In this document: positions 12,583 through 16,287 of the stretch, one piece after another
How positions within the stretch are numbered: position 1 is the stretch's first letter
Layout: every line of letters starts with the position of its first letter
Origin: Marinosulfonomonas sp.
Lineage (GTDB): Bacteria; Pseudomonadota; Alphaproteobacteria; Rhodobacterales; Rhodobacteraceae
Direction: 5' to 3'
Assembly (NCBI GenBank): GCA_026989405.1
Contig: JALSJL010000185.1
Coordinates: 1-16,287, forward strand
Length of the DNA stretch: 16,287 nt
The notes under the pieces: generated by a model
The model's database searches: none
What the model was told of the DNA's origin: nothing
Seen by the model: only the letters and a program-made list of their open reading frames with translations
Made by a program: the position numbers and the translations under genes

Positions 12583-13932
12583 TCAACGAAAAGCCTGAAG
12601 TTGCCCGTCGGCGCTGACAAGGTAAAGAACACCGTCGACAACGATCGGGCGTGTGCTGGCCCCGCCCGGCAAATCCGTCACATGATCCAGCGACCCGTCA
12701 ACCGGATCAAAGCCGCGCAGCCGTCCGTCACCCGAGGCCACCCAAAGCCGGCCCCCGGCCAGCACCGGCCCGAAATGCGCATACACGTCGCGCTTGCGGC
12801 GCGCGTTGCGCACCGGGACGAAGTCGGGTAGCGCCACCGCCCAGACACGGGTGCCGTCGCGTGCGTCCAGCCGGACCAGCTCGGCTTCGTCCGACACCAG
12901 GAAAACCGAGCCGCCATCGACCCAGACCGGCCCGGTCGCCCCCTCGCGCGCGCTCCAGATCAGTTCACCGTCACGCATGCTGACGGCGACCGTGCGCCCC
13001 GATGGGTTGGCGGCATAGACGACCGCCCCGCGCACGACCGGGTCGCCGGTCACATCCTTCAGCTGCGCATAGGCCCGGCCCGGGCGCGAACCAGCCACCG
13101 ACGCTTTCCAGACCTGCAGCCCTCCCTTGGGAAAGGCCGCGACGATCTGGGCCGAACTGTAGGGGAAAATCACATAGGGCGTGCCGACGGCCGGGGCCGC
13201 GCCCCCCACGACCCCCGAGACCGAGGGCGCCCCGCTGAGTTGCCACGCCACGCGCCCGTCATCGGCGCGGATGGCCAGACCGCGGCTGTCGCGCGTTGTC
13301 ACATAGACCATGCCGTCCGCCACCGTCGGCGCCCCTGCCGCCGGTGCGTCAAGCCGCTGGCGCCAGATCACCGCGCCGTCGGCTGCGTCCAGCACAAGCA
13401 GATCGCCAAAGCCGGTCGTCACATACAGCCGGCCACCGACCACCGCCAGCCCGCCGCCGGAGGCGTCATCCGGGTTGTCGCTTGCCGGGGTCAGATCGCG
13501 GCTCCACAGCGGCGCGCCGGATGTCGAGACGGCGCTGACCTGCGCGCGGCTGTCGAGGGTAAAGATGCGCCCGTCGGCCGCGACCGGGTCGGCGGTGATA
13601 CGGTGGCGCCGGTCATTGCCCTGCCCGATCGGGGCGGACCAGAGCAGCTCGGGCGCCGGGCCAAGTGCCGGGTGCTGGATGGCATGGCGCGCGTTGCCGG
13701 CACGCTGCGACCAGCTTGCATGATTGACCTGGCGCGAAAGGCGGATCGGTGCGGCGCGGTTCACCGGTTCTTCAAGGCCGGGCCGGATCGCCAGCCGCTC
13801 GCCGGGCAGAATGGTTTCGCGCGGCGCACAAGCCGACAGCGCCAGGCCCGCGATCAGACCGAAAACCAGGTTGCGGCGCAGTCCCGCGCCTTGCCTGCCA
13901 TGCCCCACCGCTGCCCTGTGTGTCAGCTTCAT
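12583..13932 (-). CDS. bamB: Outer membrane assembly lipoprotein BamB (PQQ-like beta-propeller)
   Basis: A 449-residue secreted lipoprotein. Basic residues at the start (RRNLVFG) lead into a hydrophobic stretch and the lipobox LSAC with Cys35; the +2 residue is Ala, consistent with outer membrane sorting. The rest shows repeated beta-propeller blades of the PQQ type, such as GRLYVTTGFGDLLVLDAADG, DGMVYVTTRDSRGLAIRADD and GRLWVASGDGRLRGFDPVDG. BamB is a scaffold of the BAM complex that folds outer membrane proteins. I chose the ATG at 13932 with AAGGGGG 7 bases upstream over a GTG at 13950 inside that region. Longer than E. coli BamB (392) because of a larger N-terminal part, usual in alphaproteobacteria. 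Located between yfgM-like and der genes as in E. coli. Confidence 0.92.
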   Translation of the reverse strand: MKLTHRAAVGHGRQGAGLRRNLVFGLIAGLALSACAPRETILPGERLAIRPGLEEPVNRAAPIRLSRQVNHASWSQRAGNARHAIQHPALGPAPELLWSAPIGQGNDRRHRITADPVAADGRIFTLDSRAQVSAVSTSGAPLWSRDLTPASDNPDDASGGGLAVVGGRLYVTTGFGDLLVLDAADGAVIWRQRLDAPAAGAPTVADGMVYVTTRDSRGLAIRADDGRVAWQLSGAPSVSGVVGGAAPAVGTPYVIFPYSSAQIVAAFPKGGLQVWKASVAGSRPGRAYAQLKDVTGDPVVRGAVVYAANPSGRTVAVSMRDGELIWSAREGATGPVWVDGGSVFLVSDEAELVRLDARDGTRVWAVALPDFVPVRNARRKRDVYAHFGPVLAGGRLWVASGDGRLRGFDPVDGSLDHVTDLPGGASTRPIVVDGVLYLVSADGQLQAFR

Positions 13933-13971
13933 GTGCTCGCCCCCTTGCACCCCTGAATTACCGGTCGGTCC

Positions 13972-14625
13972 CTAAGCCGGGTTCGGCTCTCCACCCAGGG
14001 CCACAATCAACTGTGTTGCGCGCCGACGCAAGCCCGTCGTCGCGGCGTCATCGTCAATAATTGCCCGCAACCGGTCCAGCGCCTGTTGTTCCTGGCCGGC
14101 ATCGATCTCGGCAATGGCCATCTGTTCTTCCGCCAACAGCCGATATGGCGCACCCGGCGCGGCCAGTGGCGCAAGCCTTGAAAGGCGTTCTTCCGGTGCC
14201 AGGCTGCCGGCCGAGATCAGCATGATTTTCAGTTCCGCCAGGTGGCGGTAGCGTTCGGCGATATCACTGTCATTGGCGATTTGCGCCAGCATCGACAGGG
14301 CCTGATCGGTCTGGCCGGCCTCCTGGGCGTCATTGGCTGCGAGCATGGCCACAATGGCGCGCGCATCGCCCGGCGCGGCGATCCCGGCCAAGGCCTCGGC
14401 GCGTCTTGCCGGATCGTCCAGCTGGAAGGCCGCCAGGATGGCATCCCCCATCGCCTCGGCCGCCGCCTGATCGCGGGCCTTGCGCCATTCGTTGTAGGCG
14501 GCCCCGCCGACCAGCAGAATCACAAGCGCAATGGCAATCCAGCCATATTTCTTCATCAGTTTGAACAGCCGGTCCCGGCGCACCTCTTCGGTGACTTCTT
14601 CAATGAAACTGTCAGTGTCGCTCAC
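13972..14625 (-). CDS. YfgM-like TPR membrane protein
   Basis: A 217-residue protein with a cytoplasmic N-terminus (SDTDSFIEEVTEEVRRDRL), one membrane helix at about residues 28-44 and a periplasmic helical region of TPR-like Ala-rich pairs. The layout and the place directly before bamB and der match E. coli YfgM, which binds SecYEG and periplasmic chaperones. I chose the GTG at 14625: AGGAG lies 7 bases upstream, and the protein then begins with the SDTDSFIEEV motif typical of these proteins. The longer frame to 14709 would run through the candidate promoter. The gap to bamB is 39 bases. The role in alphaproteobacteria is inferred from synteny, not shown. Confidence 0.87.
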   Translation of the reverse strand: MSDTDSFIEEVTEEVRRDRLFKLMKKYGWIAIALVILLVGGAAYNEWRKARDQAAAEAMGDAILAAFQLDDPARRAEALAGIAAPGDARAIVAMLAANDAQEAGQTDQALSMLAQIANDSDIAERYRHLAELKIMLISAGSLAPEERLSRLAPLAAPGAPYRLLAEEQMAIAEIDAGQEQQALDRLRAIIDDDAATTGLRRRATQLIVALGGEPNPA

Positions 14626-14652
14626 GCCGTGTCTCCTGCTGCGAATGCCCTG

Positions 14653-14681
14653 TCTTATCGCAACCCGTTCCCGGATGCCAA
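14653..14681 (-). promoter_or_regulatory. Candidate promoter of the yfgM-bamB-der operon
   Basis: On the minus strand TTGGCA (14681-14676) and ATAAGA (14658-14653) are 17 bases apart. Transcription would start near 14646, leaving about 20 bases of leader with AGGAG before the GTG at 14625. This spacing also argues against the longer ORF starting at 14709. Confidence 0.4.
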
Positions 14682-14753
14682 TAGCCAGCGCACCAACACG
14701 CAGGGCCATGCGCCGGACAGCCGCCGCAATCGTTCAAATACACGCTAAAGGGG

Positions 14754-14782
14754 TTGTGAAACCAGCGCAGAAAACCTATGTG
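14754..14782 (+). promoter_or_regulatory. Candidate promoter of the RND efflux operon
   Basis: TTGTGA (14754-14759) and TATGTG (14777-14782) are separated by 17 bases. Transcription would start near 14789, directly in front of the TTGGACC/TTGGTCC repeats, which would then overlap the initiation region as repressor sites usually do. Confidence 0.45.
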
Positions 14783-14792
14783 AAGGCGAATT

Positions 14793-14819
14793 GGACCAGT
14801 TGGTCCGGCGCTTGGTCCG
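14793..14819. promoter_or_regulatory. Operator-like GGACCA/TGGTCC palindrome with an extra half-site
   Basis: GGACCA (14793-14798) and TGGTCC (14801-14806) form a perfect palindrome around GT. TTGGTCCG occurs at 14800-14807 and again at 14812-14819, 12 bases apart on the same strand. The layout suggests a dimeric repressor bound at a full site with a third half-site. The regulator is not in the window; TetR- or GntR-type repressors commonly control such pumps. Confidence 0.5.
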
Positions 14820-14837
14820 AGGTGACAGGGTAGTTGT

Positions 14838-16151
14838 ATGCGAATTTTTCCGATCATCACCGCCATTCTGGTGATGACCACGCTTTATTTTCTGGTCTTC
14901 GAGCGCCAGCGGCTGATGGAATTTGCAACCGGCACGGAAACCGGCGAAATCGTCGCCGGCACAAGTGACGATCAGGCCGAAACGGGCGGTTCCGACGCGC
15001 AGGCCACGGCCGAAAGCCAGGGTGAAGGCCCGGATCAGGACATCATTTCGGTGGTCGTGCAGAAATCGACTACCGGTGACATTGCCAATGCGGTCTTTGT
15101 GCGCGGCCGGACCGAAGCCGCCCGCCAGGTGCAGGTGCGCTCCGAGACCAGCGGCAAGGTCATTTCCGTTCCGCGGCCAAAAGGAAGCATCGTTTCAGAA
15201 GGCGAAATCCTGTGTCAGCTTGACCCGGGCACGCGCGAGATTTCGCTGCTCGAAACCCGCGCCCGCCTGACTCAGGCGCAGGCCCGGCTGCCCGAAGCCG
15301 AAGCCGGCCTGCCGGCTGCCCGCGCCCGCCTGTCCGAAGCCCAGGCCCGTCTTGCCGAAGCGGAACTGAACCTGCGCGCCGCCGAAAGCCTGTCACAAGA
15401 CGGCTTTGCCTCGCAGACCCGACTGGCCACCGCGCGTGCCGGCTTCGAAAGCGCCAAGGCCGCCGTCGAGGCCGCCCGCTCGGGCGTTGCCAGCGCCAAA
15501 TCCGCGGTCGAGGCCGCCCATGCCGGCATACAATCCGCCCAGGCCGGGGTCGCCGCCGCCGAGCGCGAAATATCGCGCCTCAAGATCACCGCGCCCTTTG
15601 CCGGTTTGCTGGAAAGCGACAGCGCCGAAACCGGCTCCTTGTTGCAACCGGGCGGGCATTGCGCGACGGTGATCCAGCTTGATCCGATCAAACTTGTGGG
15701 CTTCATCCCCGAAATCGACGTGGCCCGCGTCAGGAACGGCGTCCAGGCGGGTGGGCGGCTGGCAACCGGCCGGGAAATCGCCGGGATCGTCACCTTCGTG
15801 TCCCGTTCGGCCGACCCGATCACGCGCACCTTCCGCGTCGAAATCGACGTGCCCAACCCGGGCGGTGCGATCCGCGACGGCCAGACCGCCGAAATCGTCA
15901 TTGCGTCGGACGACAGCAAGGCCCATCTGCTGCCGCTTTCATCGCTGACCCTGAACGACGCGGGCGACATCGGCGTGCGCACGGTGACCGGCGACAACCG
16001 TGTCAGGTTCCTGCCGGTGGAGGTCGTGCGTGACACCCCGGAAGGGATATGGGTGGCCGGTCTGCCGCCCGAAGTTGACGTGATCGTTGTCGGGCAGGAA
16101 TATGTGGTGGACGGTGTCGAGGTCGTGCCGGTCTACCGGGAGAAAACGTAA
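14838..16151 (+). CDS. RND efflux periplasmic adaptor (membrane fusion protein)
   Basis: A 437-residue protein with an N-terminal membrane helix at about 5-21, a long acidic and Gln/Ser-rich linker (about 28-68), a first lipoyl half (RSETSGKVISVPRPKGSIVSEGE, 101-123), a long Ala/Glu/Arg coiled-coil hairpin (about 134-245), the second lipoyl half LKITAPFAGLLE (248-259), and beta-barrel and membrane-proximal domains to the end. Such adaptors bridge the inner membrane RND pump and an outer membrane channel. The gene overlaps the next ATG by one base (TAATG), and the next gene is an RND pump, which fixes the role. Substrate is unknown. There is no lipobox Cys, so it is held by the N-terminal helix rather than a lipid. 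AGGG lies about 8 bases before the ATG. Confidence 0.95.
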   Translation: MRIFPIITAILVMTTLYFLVFERQRLMEFATGTETGEIVAGTSDDQAETGGSDAQATAESQGEGPDQDIISVVVQKSTTGDIANAVFVRGRTEAARQVQVRSETSGKVISVPRPKGSIVSEGEILCQLDPGTREISLLETRARLTQAQARLPEAEAGLPAARARLSEAQARLAEAELNLRAAESLSQDGFASQTRLATARAGFESAKAAVEAARSGVASAKSAVEAAHAGIQSAQAGVAAAEREISRLKITAPFAGLLESDSAETGSLLQPGGHCATVIQLDPIKLVGFIPEIDVARVRNGVQAGGRLATGREIAGIVTFVSRSADPITRTFRVEIDVPNPGGAIRDGQTAEIVIASDDSKAHLLPLSSLTLNDAGDIGVRTVTGDNRVRFLPVEVVRDTPEGIWVAGLPPEVDVIVVGQEYVVDGVEVVPVYREKT

Positions 16152-16287
16152 TGAGGGGAATTGTCGACTGGGCAGGCGATCGCGCCCGCATGGTGATTGC
16201 CTTCATCATCATGACGGTTCTCGCGGGTGCCTATGCCTACGGGACATTGCCCAAGGAAGGTGAGCCGGACATCGAAATCCCGGCTCT
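16151..16287 (+). CDS. RND efflux pump inner membrane subunit, N-terminal fragment
   Basis: Only the first 45 codons are inside the window. The start MRGIVDWAGDRARMVIAF is followed by a hydrophobic helix (about 14-31) and then GTLPKEGEPDIEIPA, matching the first helix and the conserved LPxExxPxIxxP segment of AcrB/HME-type RND transporters. It overlaps the adaptor stop by one base, so the two are translationally coupled. The pump uses the proton gradient to export compounds; substrate cannot be inferred from this fragment. An outer membrane channel gene, if linked, would be beyond the window. Confidence 0.9.
   Translation, partial: MRGIVDWAGDRARMVIAFIIMTVLAGAYAYGTLPKEGEPDIEIPA

Overview
The window looks like the chromosome of an alphaproteobacterium, most probably of the Rhodobacterales (Roseobacter/Paracoccus/Rhodobacter group). 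By eye it is GC-rich throughout with strong G/C preference at third codon positions. The order yajC-secD-secF next to ccmABCDG, and the palindrome with a TACTCCCGCCGGAGG tail after serS, fit what I remember of that group. This is a judgement from reading, not a database search. No rRNA, tRNA, CRISPR array, insertion sequence or prophage gene was seen.

Layout. (1) Plus strand, 1-1180: the last codons of aconitase, a HAD-family phosphatase overlapping it by four bases, a gene-free stretch of 250 bases holding an operator-like palindrome and a TTAACCAT (CtrA-type) motif, and a 41-codon membrane-peptide ORF too short for usual gene finders. (2) Minus strand, 8174 down to 1181: ten tightly packed genes, yajC-secD-secF-(TauE family)-(Mth938 family)-ccmA-ccmB-ccmC-ccmD-ccmG. 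They couple the SecDF-YajC arm of protein export to system I cytochrome c maturation; ccmE, ccmF and ccmH are not present here. (3) Plus strand, 8406-10921: a membrane-anchored pentapeptide-repeat protein followed 36 bases later by serS. (4) 10922-11080: a gene-free convergent region made almost entirely of inverted repeats. (5) Minus strand, 14625 down to 11081: a YfgM-like protein, BamB and the GTPase Der, the same order as yfgM-bamB-der in Escherichia coli. (6) Plus strand, 14754-16287: a promoter, operator-like repeats, a periplasmic adaptor gene and the start of an RND pump gene that runs off the window.

Most of the window is conserved housekeeping: export (SecDF-YajC), heme handling (Ccm), outer membrane assembly (BamB), ribosome assembly (Der) and tRNA charging (SerS). 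The less ordinary parts are the pentapeptide gene, which carries 30-base in-frame tandem repeats followed by a perfect 18-base inverted repeat inside its coding sequence; the 41-codon ORF, whose ATG sits where transcription would be expected to start; the efflux operon control region; and the hairpin-rich spacer regions. I did not find a wholly new multi-gene system.

Several start codons were moved from the longest ORF to an internal start on the basis of Shine-Dalgarno spacing and family alignment: HAD, CcmD, Mth938, YajC, the pentapeptide protein, BamB and YfgM.
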